Below the pieces are notes generated by a model. The model saw only the letters and a program-made list of their open reading frames with translations, had not been told where the DNA came from and did not search any database. A stretch of DNA of 64,000 nt, taken from contig JAGFNQ010002310.1 of the NCBI GenBank assembly GCA_024364735.1, positions 216,656-280,655 on the forward strand, read 5' to 3'. Below are positions 36,940-49,535 of this stretch, piece by piece. How positions within the stretch are numbered: the stretch's first letter is position 1; each line of letters starts with the position of its first letter. Made by a program: the position numbers and the translations under genes. The stretch comes from Boesenbergia rotunda. Taxonomy: Eukaryota > Streptophyta > Magnoliopsida > Zingiberales > Zingiberaceae.

Positions 36940-37860
36940 TGTCACGCCCCGTACGAGCTAGGCTTACCACAATGCTAGCTTTGCTCTCGACGCGTGAACT
37001 ATAACAGTGAACTAACTAAACTGCATGCATACCTTTGAAATAATTCTACGAATGCATGCACAATCTCAGCATTTAACCTAGAGATTAAAGGAAAAAGGAG
37101 AGTGAGGACAAAGTGCAAAGTGGAGATAAGAAAGACGTGCATGAAAATATAATCAAAGAGGTCAACAACATAAGAGATCATTTATATCTTCATATATTTA
37201 AGCATCATGCAATTATAACTCTTTCTCGTCATTCATGTCATTCGTCTTTTATCTTTTGATTAACCAATTTTATCTGTTCTATGTTATTTCTCATCTTCCA
37301 ACATTTCACCCATAATTGTCTTATTTTAGATGACAACTCAATATAATTTATTGAGTGAATGAACGACATATGATATACTCATCAAGGATGTATTGCATTA
37401 TTAAAGGTGAATGACCGACATTCCATCTAATATGGACACACTGTGTATAAATAGAAATATCCAAGTGAGCAACCTACAACCCACCTGAGAAAGATGCATC
37501 GTATAGGAGAGTGAATGCCCCGCAATCCACTCATAACAAAATGCATCGGATGTATGCTTCAATCCATACAAAGATAGGGTGAATGACCTGAAATCCACCC
37601 AAAAGAGATGTATTGTATATATATGAGGAGTGAACAACCCGTGAGGTGTCTCACATAAGAATAGGGTGAATGACCTGCAATCCACCCCGTGAGGAAAAAA
37701 TATATTAATTTGGCCAAAGCCTATGAATACATGGAAAGACTCAAACGCCCTCTTTGTGCATGGAGCTAACTACTCCAAACTTCAAATAATTATGCAACTC
37801 TCAAAGAATAGAGCTGAAACTCAATAGTGTAAGTGCTACATTTATTATATTGACAATGAT
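36940..37860. mobile_element. Probable LTR-retrotransposon terminal fragment
   Basis: Starts tgtcacgccccgtac, a start common in plant Ty3/gypsy LTRs. It contains several diverged direct repeats around gtgaatgacctgcaatccacc (about 37400, 37500, 37575, 37670). No reading frame of note. The far end and a target duplication were not found. Confidence 0.45.
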
Positions 37861-39046
37861 ACTTGTTCCGGAAGGAGTCGACGACGATAGTCAGTCACCG
37901 AGGTTCCACCCACGTGGAAGTTGCTGCGTCAAGGAGGAACTTAGGGTTCTGCGAAGTTAACACAAGCGTTAGGGGACACGCCGGCAGGGGTCCGGCGGAG
38001 TCCATTCCGACGCTCAAGTAAGTGTCCGTCGAGAAGAAAAGGTTGCTGAAAGTAAAAAAGATGTCGAAAGTTGAGAGAACGTAACCTCCTTACCGGAGGG
38101 GTTGAACTACCTTTTATATTGATGCCGACAGACTGGGCGTGCCCCTCGATCGGTGCCATGTCTTCGATTACGTAACCCACGCCCCCTATTTCGGCGGTAG
38201 TGGGATATCCTTTAAAACGGTCTGTGCCATTATCACGCGTCCACCTGTAGCGACATTTGAGGGTCGTCGGGACCGCTTCTTGCGGGGATGCTTATCCGTA
38301 CCGAGAGGGGGGGTCAATACTTGAGGTTGATTATTGCGGGGACTCCGCCTCCCGAGGTGAGCTCAGGGCCTACCCTCCCAGGGTGTTCCCGAGAGGGATC
38401 TTCCAGCCGGCCTTCCCGGGTGAGTTGCCCGTAGTGGGTCCCGGGGCCCGGGAAGGAGGGTTATCTCGACCCGATGTGTTGTGTCCCGCAGCTTCTTCAT
38501 CCCTCGTTCCGACCAAAGCTCATTCAACCCTATCACAAGTCCCTCCCTTCATGTCTGATCGAAGGAAGTGTGGCTGACTAATCGGACTAGTGCCGAGATG
38601 AAGAAGCTGAGCTCTTGCGAGCTCTTGGATCATATCTTTTTCGTCCTGTGTTCCTAAAAAATCCCCATTTGCGACTACATCTTTTTTCAAAAAAGGCTGC
38701 ACCGATTCTCGAAGGCTTATGATGACGTCTGTCTCCTCGTTATAAAGGTGCATGACCCCTTTTTCGAGGGGAACAAGGTGCTCGTGCGAATGCCTTACTG
38801 CCACGTGTTCTGACGGCCGCATCCCCGATCGTGCGCCGGTATGGTTGGCTTGCGACAATCGATTGTCTGGGCGAGGCGGTTTCTTGCTTTCCACGTGTCC
38901 TTTCCCCATTGTGCCTAGGCAGGTGGCTGCCGGGGTATAAGAGGGGAAAAGGCAGATGTTGGCCTCGATTTCCGATTCGGCGACTAAGTGTACTTCGTCT
39001 TCCTCCCTTGTAGAGCTTCTTCTGCTCGTGAGTAGTTTGTCTTCTT
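37861..39046 (+). mobile_element. Ty3/gypsy-like LTR or leader region
   Basis: Moderately GC-rich. It contains ggggacacgccggcaggggt and ccgacgctcaagtaag, phrases typical of some plant gypsy LTRs, and a TATA-like ggtataagagg (TATAA at 38936-38940) about 110 bp before the first coding-like frame. LTR limits were not resolved. Open frames on either strand here have no family resemblance. Confidence 0.45.
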
Positions 39047-39047
39047 C

Positions 39048-40918
39048 TTGTCTTCTTTCTTAGGGGTCATGGAGGGCTATCGGGCAGAATGGTATGAGTC
39101 CGCCTCCTCGAGAGTGAGGTTGGAGGCCTTGCAAGCGGCCACCGAGGCCTACGACGTCCCGACCGAGATGGCGAGCGGCCACCGAGGCCTACGGCGTCCC
39201 GGCCAAGATGGCGATGGTAATCCCCAAAGTGGATTAGACGCATGTGGAACTCCCTGTAGGCATGTTGACCTTTTTCTTAGGGCAGATGGAGTTAGGGCTT
39301 CGTTTCCCTATCCCCCCTTTCTACACTAACATAGCCTCCTATTTTAACATCCCTCTTCATCAGATGACTCCTAATGCCTTCGCTCAGATGGGAGGGGCGT
39401 ACATTATCTTCAAGCTTTTTGATCTTCCGTTGACCCCTCATCTCTTTCATTCTTTCTTCATCCCAATAGGGTATAGAGGGGTCTTTAGCTTCGCGGCCCG
39501 ATCGGGTCATAGGTTTCTAGGAGGGTTTCTCTCCTCGCATAAAGGGTGGAAGGAGAAATTTTTCTACGTCCGCCTGTCATCCCTGCCCTTCAGTCCCCTG
39601 TGTTGGATAGAGATAGGATTTGCCACCCCCTATTCTAGGGAACTTTCTTCACAGCACGGTGTACTAGCGTACTAGGGAAGTACTTTCTGGTATGGAGTTC
39701 AATGGCCCAGGGCTGGTGCAGAGCGAATAGCTTATGTATCGGGCAGACCTTAGCCCTAAAGTAACGCAGATCAGCCCCACCCTAGGTATGTTCGTCTTTT
39801 TCTTCCATGCACATTAGTTCTGACTGATGCTCTTTTTATCTGGCGTTTGCAGAGGAAGTCATGTTCGCCAAGGTGATGAGTCGGCTCATCAAGTGGGAGG
39901 AGGACAACAAGAAGGCGCTGAATCCTCCTCCGGTCGCTTCTGACGCTCCACCTGCTCCCGCCAAGTCCCTTGAGGGGTGTACCGTTTCGCCCCGTGGGGT
40001 CGCTTCACCCGAGAGAGTCAAGGTTACTGTTACATCCCCACTGGTTGGGAGCCAAGGGCCTTTGGCTCAACAGGCTAATCATGTGGAGGATCCTCTTCCC
40101 GGAGGTGGCTCTTCCCCGAGAGCAGTCCGCCCCGAAGGGGTGAGCGAGGGGTCCCCCCTTAAGTTACTCCTTCGGCAGCCCGGTCCTTTGGTCGACAGAA
40201 GCGGCGGCTCCCCAAGGGCTTGGGCCCTTCATGGAAAAAGCTGAGTTCTGCACGCTCCTCTACTCTCCCGTCGATGCCTGAGGATGCGGCTCTACCTGCT
40301 GAGGTAGTAGCTCCTTCATCTACTCCGCCGGCCTCCGCTCTGGAGGCAGTCGTCCTGGTGCCTCCCACCAGCTCCTTCGACCCAGCCACCTCTCCCACGG
40401 GTAAGAAGACGTTGTGTAGTCAATACCGGATGAAACTAGATCGACTAAGAGAGAGGTTGGATGCGGTGTTGAAGGCCTCCATGAAATCTGTCTCCGGTGC
40501 AATTAAAGGAGACTCCGACCGAGGGGGGTTTTGTCGGAGGGGACTTCTAGTTCCGAAGAGGATGCCTCCGACCCCTCTAGCGTGCCACCTGAGGCTTCCG
40601 CCATCCCCCGACTTCCCCTTCGCCCGAGTTCACCGCTGCCCGAGGGGCGAGACAACATACCCAGCACGTTTGAAGGGGTAGTCGTGCGAGCCTCGGCTGG
40701 ACCGCTAGCCAGTCTTCGGGAGACACTCCTGAAGGTGTGAATTGTTATTGCCTCAGATGTTTTTCTTGCCCGTTTGCTAACCTTTCGGTGCGATGGCAGG
40801 CGGCTGAGGATTGCGTAGTAGTTGGCCGGGGCCTGTATTCCGGGTCCCAAGTGGAGGCTTTACTCCATCGAGCCCTACGGGCGGAAGCTGCAGCTGATCA
40901 TGAGCATCAGGCAGGTGT
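39048..40918 (+). pseudogene. Gypsy-associated ORF with Transposase_28-like domain, decayed
   Basis: Plus-strand frames resemble the first protein of certain plant gypsy-type elements, annotated as putative gypsy-type transposon or Transposase_28. The best block (39244-39600) has RFPIPPFYTNI, LHQMTPNAF and SHKGWKEKFFYVRL. Downstream frames (39861-40244, 40220-40490, 40800-40918) are Pro/Ser/Ala-rich with short charged helices (YRMKLDRLRERLDAVLKAS), as in the family's C-terminal part. Frames shift several times and a 44-bp direct duplication lies at about 39135-39225. No reverse transcriptase or integrase follows; the sequence stops at about 40918, where CACTA-2 interior begins. Confidence 0.55.
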
Positions 40919-41263
40919 GATAGAAAATCCGATAGAAAGTCAAATACGTTAGATTATGATTAGATTTATGTATAATTAACAATTTTGCATATATGTATAA
41001 CCAATTTTAATACTTGGATATAAATAAGTAGATGATGCTGATGATAAAGAAAGAATATATCAATAGAGAATCGTTAAATAAATAATAATACAATATTTAG
41101 AAATGAGCAGATTAGAATATAAAAACAGAAATATATTTTGCATGTTTTATATATGTTAAATAAAAAATTAAGTTGTAGTTGAATAAACCTTAGAAAAAGT
41201 TAATCGCCACAATCTGATGGGTCTTAAGTCTACTATGACTCAAAATCATGTTGTATCGGCGAG

Positions 41264-43540
41264 GTGAAATTAGCTATGACCGCTTGCATATTGGCCATAA
41301 GAGCTTCATTATTGGCCTCCCTCCGACGATCGTCCTTAGCTCTCCTCCGATTGCCCTCGATTTTGTTACGAACATTAATCTTTAATTTTTTCAAAAATCA
41401 TTCAAATGAATATATTTGTCTGTACTGTGTAAGACCAACTATTTGTGCCTCATATAGTAAATGTAATAGTAGATGTTCTATTAAATCAAAAAAATCTGGT
41501 GAAAATATGCGCTCCAGCTTATATAACATGAGAGGAATGTCTATTTTTAGCTGAAGTATATCATCCATCATAATACACCTCGCTGTCAAATTTCTAAAAA
41601 AATAGACTCAATTCTGTGAGTGATCGTCAAACATTTTGAAAAAGTAAGTTATGAAAAGTTACTAGAATAAGTCTTTGCATGAATACATGACAGTCCAATA
41701 TATAATAAGTCTTTGAAAATCTATTGGTTGTTTCATTCTAATGCAACTCTGGACTGTTGACTAGTTCTTTTAATTCCTCATGTGATTTTTTAGTGTCTTT
41801 AGTTCTTCTAGGCACGTTCATCATAATGTTGAAGATATTAACGAAATTTTTTTTCTCAAGATGCATAACATCTAAATTATATCGAATGAGTAGACACTTC
41901 CAATAGGAAAACTCCCAAAATATGCTCCTTTTCTTCAATCCATGCTTGCACATACTAATAATGTATTTATTTATCTCATCTAAACCAAGTTGAGATAGTG
42001 GTAGAAATCTATAATTGTTTATTTGTTCAATAATATCTTCACTTGAAGCATGGACTATTGGAGGAGATTTTCTAACTATAACATATTTTAGGAATTTTTT
42101 TTATTTAGCCTGAAAGGGCAATCAACTAGTAAAAATTTACTACAATCAAACCAAGATATTTTCTCACTACAAGGTAATAAAACTTCATCAAACTCTATCA
42201 TGTAGTGCGAACATTCTAATTTATCAATCATGCTCCATCCTGATAATATTGAGTATGCTGGAAAATCACTGATCGTCCATAATAATGAAACATGCAATCT
42301 AAAATTAATTTTACTTGCAACATCATAAGTCATCGACCCTACATTCCATAATTCATTCAACTCGGCAATCAGATGTTGCAAGAAAGCATCTATCTTCTTA
42401 TTGGGATTAGTTGGACCAAGAATAAGCATAGTAAGGAACATAAATTTATCTTGCATACACATTCATAGCGGTAAATTGTATGGTGCTATTGTAACTAGCC
42501 AAGATGAATATTACTATCCCGTCTAGCTAAATGACTAAGATCAATTAGCCGAAAGTCTCAATCTTACATTACGTGGTTCCATTGCAAAGGAGGGAAACAC
42601 AGCATCAAGATGTTTCCATGCAAGAGAATCATAAGGATGACACATTATACCTCATTCGTGCTCATGCTCATGATGCCACATCATGTGGCAAGCTGCAACA
42701 GTAAATACATACAAGCGTTGAAGTCTAACAGTTAACAGAAAGTAATATATCACTTTCCAAGCAATATTTTTTTTCTTTCCTGGTATGTGAGTATGATGCT
42801 TATAACGAGTGTGAGTACAAATTTTACATTTACTCAGTTTGTTGTCTTCATTCCAAAATATCATACAGTTGTTTATATAACAATCAATTTTCTCTATAGG
42901 CAAACCTAAATCTCTATCCAATTTCTTTATATTGTAGAACTTATTAGTTATTACGTTATCAACAGGGAGCAAGGCTAACATCTATTGACATATGTCATCG
43001 TAATATCTTTATAAAAAATGATGTTCTACTTTCATATATAATAACCTTATAGTAGTTAATAGTTGATAATGACCAGAAGAAATATTTTCTCGCACTTTCT
43101 TTCACTAGCCTTTAACATTTTATATAATTGTTGATATTCAAGTGTTGTTATTTAATCTATATTGGAATAATTAATTATATTCATCGCATCATGAACTATT
43201 GATTGCATAACAATATCATTAGTTATTAATTCAGGCATAGTAACAATTCTGCCAGATAACGAACCACCAGAAGCCCAACTGATTCATACAAATTAGGCTC
43301 TGCGTGACAGTACCAATTCTAGTAATTTGACACAAAATTATTTCTACATATATATACTTTTACGGTAGAGAAGTCTCTTTTCTACATTTGGAATGATTAC
43401 ACGGACACCGTAATTCGGAATCATTCAAATATTCTAGATGACTCTTAGCAAAGTTCACAAACTATTCAACTTCAACAATAAATTCATCTTTAATAAATTC
43501 ATTTTTTAATTGATTGTACATCCAAGATTTGTTCATATAC
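41264..43540 (-). pseudogene. CACTA-2 TNP2-type transposase, fragmented
   Basis: Minus-strand pieces run parallel to the CACTA-1 transposase. About 43540-43190: N-terminal associated domain, heavily broken. 42981-42652: TNP2 start (GLPIEKIDCYINNCMIFW, CKICTHTRYKH, MMWHHEHEHE). 42462-42088: the part with WTISDFPAYSILSGWS. 41953-41738 and 41589-41398: downstream pieces. It is more decayed than CACTA-1 and lacks the DUF4218/DUF4216 part. The segment at 41264-41400 may be a remnant of the second CACTA protein. Confidence 0.7.
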
Positions 43541-44149
43541 ATTGTTGCCTAATAAGAATAAAATTTAAAATATTATTTCATATTAAAAAAACAAAGTAAT
43601 TATCATGCACTCGGTATAACATTCTTAAGTTTATTATTGAAAATATGCTAAATAAAATAAGCATCTTGATGATGAGTCAGATAAACCTAAATTACAAGAA
43701 GTATAGATTTCAGATCAGACCAATAAAAAACTATGATATCATTCATGTTTCAACCAAAGATAGTGAGCTTTAAAATTAACATAGATGTAAATTTACAAAC
43801 ACTAAAATAACAAAATGATTATATCATATTATATAACAAAATATTAACTTAACTTACATCTAAATTCAACCATATAAAATAGCATATAGATCATGTTTAA
43901 AAAATTATAGCTCAAGATAAGTAGTCCAGTCGGAGAAGAGCAACAAATGTGGTATCGTGCAAAATAAAAAATAGCTAAAATTAATCAAAACAATAATAAA
44001 TTAATCACAAACAATTATTTGGGCATAGGGCTTCTTCTCCTTCTACTCACAAACAAGTTGCCGGCCAGGCAAGCCGCAGACCATGTTCTGGAGTCCGAAA
44101 GCTTGGCTGGCCTCGATCTAGCGGCCGGTAGCTAGATCCGGTGGCTGGC

Positions 44150-44340
44150 AAGTGGGCTGGGAGAGAAAGAGGTACATAGCGACCGATATAAGTGAGCCAG
44201 GGAGAGAGGACAAAGAGAGAGAGAGAGAGGAGAGGGAGAGTTCCTCGAGCAGACGTCGGAGAAGAAGAGAGATCGAGCATGATAAGAAGGAGAATAAGGA
44301 GAAGAAGAGAGAGATCGCACATGGAAGGAGAAAAAACCTA
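44150..44340. repeat. GA-rich low-complexity tract
   Basis: GAGAGA/GGAGAAG-rich segment inside the CACTA-2 right end, upstream of the transposase on the minus strand. It probably corresponds to the CT-rich leader of the element's transcript. Several overlapping open frames here are composition artefacts. Confidence 0.6.
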
Positions 44341-44601
44341 TGCCCAAATTTATCTGCCGTTATCAATAGAATTAATTTTTCGTTGGTAATTCCCGACGAA
44401 TAATTAATTTTAATTCTATCAAAAATTTTTGACGGAATTTATTTTCCATCGGGAATGTCTGAATATTTGATAGTGCGATTGAAAAGGTGGCTAACGCCTC
44501 CAATGAAAAAGAGTTTCCATCATTATTTCGTTGGAGTTTTATCGACCGAATATTCTTCCATAGGGAATTCCGTTGGTACTCTTGGTTTTTTTGTAGTGTA
44601 A

Positions 44602-45200
44602 ACTTAGAGTCGCATGATCTTTTCCTTAATTCATTTATCAGATAAATTTGAAAGTGTTCACGATAATTCGCCCTGAAGCTGACCTTCATAGTCGAAAATA
44701 TACTGTACAATTTTTGTTTAGGTCTTAGGGATTATCCTCTATTTATAATAAAATTTCTTTTCATGGTAAAACTAAAAAATGACATATTTCTCTTTATTTT
44801 AGGATGATCCTCTAATTGTTTTCTCTTCCATCTTCTTTTCTTGGTAGTCTGGAAGATAATCGCTATCCTGCTCGACGTCAGTTGGTATCAGATCCATGTG
44901 AAGGTCATCGCCAGATCCCATGGCGGGTTATCGTTGTTGTAGTCACAACAACATGCATACTTTATTGAAGGAAGTTGAGCACCATGGTGTAATTTCTAGG
45001 AAATAATGAAAATTGAATATTTATGGAGGTAAATAGCAAAGCTAACCCAGCTAAACTAGTGTGTAACGGCGAGGGCGCGGGATCACAAAGATTGTGAGAA
45101 TGTTGATCATGGATCTAAGTCTTCTTTCGAGAAGCAATCAGATGGGATACACCTTAGGGACGCCATGGGCAAGAGGATCCTGTTGGAGATTTCGGATTTT
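44602..45200. other. Flank between CACTA-2 and the gypsy remnant
   Basis: No supported coding sequence. Sequence from about 45000 may already belong to the leader of the decayed gypsy element. Confidence 0.35.
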
Positions 45201-46312
45201 GAGATCTATCCAAATTTTTTGATTTGTTGCGAGTAGAGAACTTCATTGATCGGATTAACAAAGTAGAGTAGATCTTCAACTACAAACAAGTTCCAGATAG
45301 GATGAAGGTAAAACTAATTGCCATCAAACCCAAGGGGAGAGCAGTAGCATGGTGAGAACAGATGTGCTCTCGAGACAAACAAGGTAAATCCTAATTAAGT
45401 GACCGGGAGATTACGAAGGAAAAAATGAAAGAACACTTCCATCCCTTTGCCTACACCTAAACTTTGTTCAGCGACTTCACTCATTGTGACAGGGTGTGAG
45501 ATCGATCTACGAATATACAGATAAGTGTTTCCTGTAAGATGTGTATACTGAAAGATATGACTTTTATATATGAACATCTTTATTATGAAAAGAGAATCAC
45601 AACTACACTAGGTGCCTGTTTACATTAGTACATGCATGAAGTCCAATACTATGCATTGTAGATAACATGGTGTGTGGTGACACAAGGAAGATCGTGTTAT
45701 CAGTTCCCTGCCTAGTATAAGTAGAGACTCACAACTGAGATGGAACTGGACAACCTATCGGAATGGTGTAGTGTAATTAGGTGTGGTTGGTGTTGGATCG
45801 AAGAAAATGATAGAGGGGGGGTGAATATCGTTATCAAAATTTTTCGGACAGTTAAAGAATATACGCAGCGGAAAGAAATAAAGTACACAAGAACATAAGT
45901 CGATTTTTTACTTGGTTCGGAGTCGCGGTCGGCTCCTACTCCAAGGCTCATGGTCCTTGACCGTTTACTTTGGGCAATTCTATATTCGGAAAGATTTTTA
46001 CAGATTAACAGTACAGATATAGAATTTGAGAAACTAAATCACAACACTTTCGTTAATTGAAACTTTACCGACGCCCAAGATGGATCGAATTCCGGAGCAG
46101 AGGGTTGTCGTCGGCGCTGAAATCTTGAAATGGAACTTTGTCGGAGCGCAGCGCGTGAGCGAAAGCGTTTGGAGCGTTGGAAAGAATGGATATCGAAGCC
46201 TTGGGGGTGAACCCCCTTTTATAGTACCCATGGGGGCGCTTGACACGTGCCTCATCCTGCGAGAAACTCCATCCGCGGGCTCGGTCAGCGCTTTTCCCCT
46301 TCAACTCGACAC

Positions 46313-46530
46313 CTGGGCTGACTGGGGCACCCGGGATCTCTTGGGCGCCTGGGTTGACCTGTTCCATTGGCTTCCTGACAGATTTGCTTCGATGACTGCT
46401 TTGGCTTTGACCTTGGGCGCCCGGGACCTCCCGGGCGCCTAGCCCAGTGTAGTTCGAAGCAGTCTTGCTTTCTTGATGTTTTGGCCCTTTACCTTGGGCG
46501 CCCGGGTCCTCCCGGGCGCCTAGCCCAGTG
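46313..46530. repeat. 81-bp GC-palindrome repeat
   Basis: Successive units about 81 bp apart each contain an inverted repeat. In the unit at 46416-46439 the arms ggcgcccggga and tcccgggcgcc are exact inverses separated by cc. The next unit (about 46497) has 10-bp arms around tcct. A diverged third copy lies at about 46325-46350. Confidence 0.85.
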
Positions 46531-46808
46531 ACCTACCCCATTCCTTTGGGGCGTTCTGAGTTGTAGAAACACAATCCTTCGGTCCTTGCAACCAAGGTTT
46601 GTTCCAAAACAAACTAAGCAAGAGTGTTAGTCATTATTTACAGTCTTAGCTGTCTTGGTTCTGACTTCGGGTCTCCCAAGTGGAACCCTAGGTCGAACCG
46701 ACGCCTACTGTTCCCTCAACGGGGAACGCGCCCTCACCTACTCCTCTTAGGAGAGTTTACCTTTTTGCCAACCGGCTTCTCCGGTTGGACTTTTGACCAG
46801 CTTTACTC

Positions 46809-47010
46809 ACCAGGTCTTCGTGCCCAGTCCGCGACCAGGACTTAGTGCCCAATTCCTCAAACCAGGTCTTCGGTGCCCAGCCCTCGGCCAGGACTTGGTG
46901 TCCAATTCCTCGAACCAGGTCTTCGGTGCCCAACCCTCGGCCAGGACTTAGTGCCCAACCCTTGGTCAGGTCTTAGGTGCCCAGCTCTCGGCCAGGACTT
47001 CTTGCCTAGA
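46809..47010. repeat. 52-53 bp tandem repeat, four copies
   Basis: Units beginning accaggtcttcggtgccca start at about 46809, 46861, 46914 and 46966, each followed by a ggccaggacttagtgcccaa-like half. It lies within the inner solo LTR. Confidence 0.9.
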
Positions 47011-48925
47011 TTAACTAGGACTTTCCTGCACACTTAGTAAGCTTGTTAGATCACTAATAGTACTTAACTTTGAATCCTTTGCCAATATCAAAACAAGGTT
47101 CGATATGGTGCTTCCGGCACCAACAGTTGGTCTTGACCATAGAATTACACTAGTGTGCTTTGAGTACATTGAGCAGGACCGAAACCCGAGGTTATCCAAT
47201 TTGTACTGACTCGATAATTGGATAGGACCTTAGTTTATATTATGGAGTACGATCCCTTAATACCGAAATAATATCGGACATATATTATTAATTATTATTT
47301 TTTTTAATTTATCAATGGGTGAGATCTATTCTATTAGATCGATAGACCCGGTAAGTTGGGAAATAATATTAATAATATGATGTGCCGATGATTATTGATG
47401 GAATCTGTGTCCTGGTGAGTCAGGATGATGATGCCCCCTTGATGAGCTCAAAAGGTTCATCGTGCTAAACCCTGCAGGTGGATTTGATCCGGCACGATGA
47501 TAAGGTTGAGTGGTACTAATCAAGGATCCAGAAGTTAATTAATTTAAATTATCAGTAATTTAATTAATTAACAGGTATTCGAGATCTTGAATACGGTGGG
47601 ATGGATGACTCGTAATATGTGGAGCCCATATAAAAATATGGGGGTTGGTGAGGAAGTTCAATTAAGATCTTTAGTGGAATGTATCTTAATTAATGGATCG
47701 AGTTTAGATCCATTAGTGGGCCAAGAACCAACTCCTTCTCTTGGTCCCTACCTTAGCCCTATAAATACCCTATGGGATCAAGAAACCAAGGCTTAATCCA
47801 CTTAATCTAAAAACCATCCAAGGCTCTCTCTCTCTCCCTCTTCCCTCTCTCCTAGGTTAACCGGCGGCACCATTGAAGAAGAGAGGTGATCCACTTCTCT
47901 TCTCTCAATTTTTCTTCTCCACCACTTGGCCGGAAGTTGCAGGGATAAGAAGGAGTCTTTCCCCTTCTTTTGTGACTCTCGGCAATAGGTAGAAGGAGAA
48001 GAAGGTGGCGGCGCAAGCAAGGTGAGGGAAGGAGGTTTATGCGGCTTGGTTTGGTGAAGAAGAAGCGTCTTTCTCTTCTTCTTCTTAATCATCCTCTCAA
48101 TGGCTTTCTTGCGGTCGGCGTGGCTTTGGTGGTCCACGGTGGTCGGCAGCGCAAGAACAAGGTAGAGGGAGAAGGAGGTCGGCGGCGCAAAACCTAGGGA
48201 CTAGGTTTTGGTCAGCTAGAGGATAGGATTCTTTTGGAGCCTTTGGTGATCTCGGTTCGCGGTGGATCATCACCCACACGACGTCCGCGAAGGGAGGGAC
48301 ATAAGGTAGAAGACCGCGAGGTGATCGGGAAGGTATATCTCTTCCTATGCTCCTTTGTATTTCCTTATGTCAATTTTGTGCTATGGTTAGATGTCTCGTC
48401 ATTTTATGTTTAATAATTTATTATTTTGATTCCATATCTTGATGAATAAATTATTAACTGGACCCCGACCATAAACACAAAAGCCGGCGATCAACTCGTC
48501 GCCTTTTCCACGGTCGAACGGTCGAGCAAATTACAAGACCAATTTTGGTAATTGGGTAAGTTGTAATTTGGATCGTTCGATACGGCACGAGACGGTCTAT
48601 GGGAGACGGGTCTCCACTCGGATTAATTTTTAATCCGTAGAAGTGGAGAGGTCTCTCGGATCGACCAGGTATTCGCTAATGAAATCCGTCAAGCCATACC
48701 CAACATTTCCAACTGATGAACTGAAATGATCTATCCAAGCTGGAGGAGCAAAAGGTGGGATGATACTTAGAGCATCTACGTTTGGCCTTTCAAGATCCCC
48801 TCAGTCTTCATTCATTTTCGACAATGTTAGAGGCCTTTCAGAGGACACTAGTGGCTAAAAAGAAACAAAATTGGAAATAGGTGGGGAAAAGCGACCAGAA
48901 TAGTGGGCCAACTCGCTCTAAAAAT

Positions 48926-49535
48926 TTTTGTTCTTCCAAGCAACAACCACTACAGCGCCCACTACAGTAGTCACTATAGGTTTACTCTTAAGGCTCCTAT
49001 CAAATATCATCAATGCAGAGAACTGAGACATATGGCACACTAATACAAGAAGCCCTCTTCTATTGATCCATAGAGCAACAATTTGTTGATAGAGGAAGAA
49101 GTGATAGTATATACAACAACATTTGGCGATTTGATGTATGATGGATTTGTCGAAGTGATATATGTTATAGCTATAAGGCTTTGGTCATTTATAAGAGTCT
49201 GCTGACTCCCAAGGGTGATTCAGGCTAGTCCTTCAAAGGAGTAGCCAACACAGTAGCCACCGCATCGACCACCATAGCAATCACCACAAGTTTACTCTAC
49301 GACTACTATCAAATGTTATTAATGCGGTGAACAAGGATATATGGCGCACCAATGCAAGAAGCTCTTTTCTACTGATCCATAGGGCAACAATTTGTTGATC
49401 GAGGAAGAAGTGATAGAAGATACAACAACAATTGGAGATTCAATGTGTGATGCATCTACAGAAGTGATTTGTGGTGATGACCATGAGACTTTGGTCATTC
49501 ATAAGAGTCTGGAGACACCCAAGGGTGATTCAAGA
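48926..49535 (+). repeat. 310-bp direct duplication over the gag zinc knuckle
   Basis: Two copies (about 48926-49225 and 49236-49535) share tgatccatagagcaacaatt-type sequence at a spacing of 310 bp. The second encodes a zinc-knuckle-like CY-stop-CGEQGYMAHQC, and the first is more diverged. This duplicates the nucleocapsid-like segment of the gypsy remnant. Confidence 0.8.

Larger units (their letters stand above)
36779..44598 (-). mobile_element. CACTA (En/Spm) transposon, CACTA-2, interrupted
   Basis: The right end ggtttttttgtagtg finishes at 44598. The proposed left end, tactaaaaaacctcg at 36779, is a decayed CACTA terminus. Both ends carry gacggaa/ttccgtc subterminal motifs (about 36795-36910 and 44380-44570). 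TAA lies directly outside both (36776-36778 and 44599-44601), as expected of a 3-bp CACTA duplication. The interior holds a TNP2-type remnant on the minus strand (41264-43540). About 4 kb of gypsy-like sequence lies between the left end and that remnant, so pairing the ends is an inference. Confidence 0.6.
45791..47125. mobile_element. Solo LTR (inner), nested in the outer solo LTR
   Basis: 1335 bp starting TGTTGGATCG and ending GGCACCAACA, flanked by an exact 5-bp duplication GTTGG (45786-45790 and 47126-47130). No coding region. It contains two internal tandem repeat blocks (46313-46530 and 46809-47010). Confidence 0.8.
45533..48705 (+). mobile_element. Solo LTR (outer) inside the gypsy gag remnant
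   Basis: Begins TGTAAGATG and ends CATACCCAACA. It is flanked by an exact 5-bp duplication TTTCC (45528-45532 and 48706-48710). Removing it rejoins the gag remnant cleanly. Its own sequence (45533-45790 plus 47131-48705, about 1.83 kb) reads continuously across the inner insertion. It contains a TATA-like ctataaatacc near 47760 and CT-rich leader-like sequence after it. No internal coding region or second LTR was found, so a solo LTR is the simplest reading. Confidence 0.75.

Noticed and set aside
38520..38909. 129-residue minus-strand ORF
   Set aside because: Lies over the gypsy-like LTR/leader region, opposite to the element's direction, with no recognisable domain.
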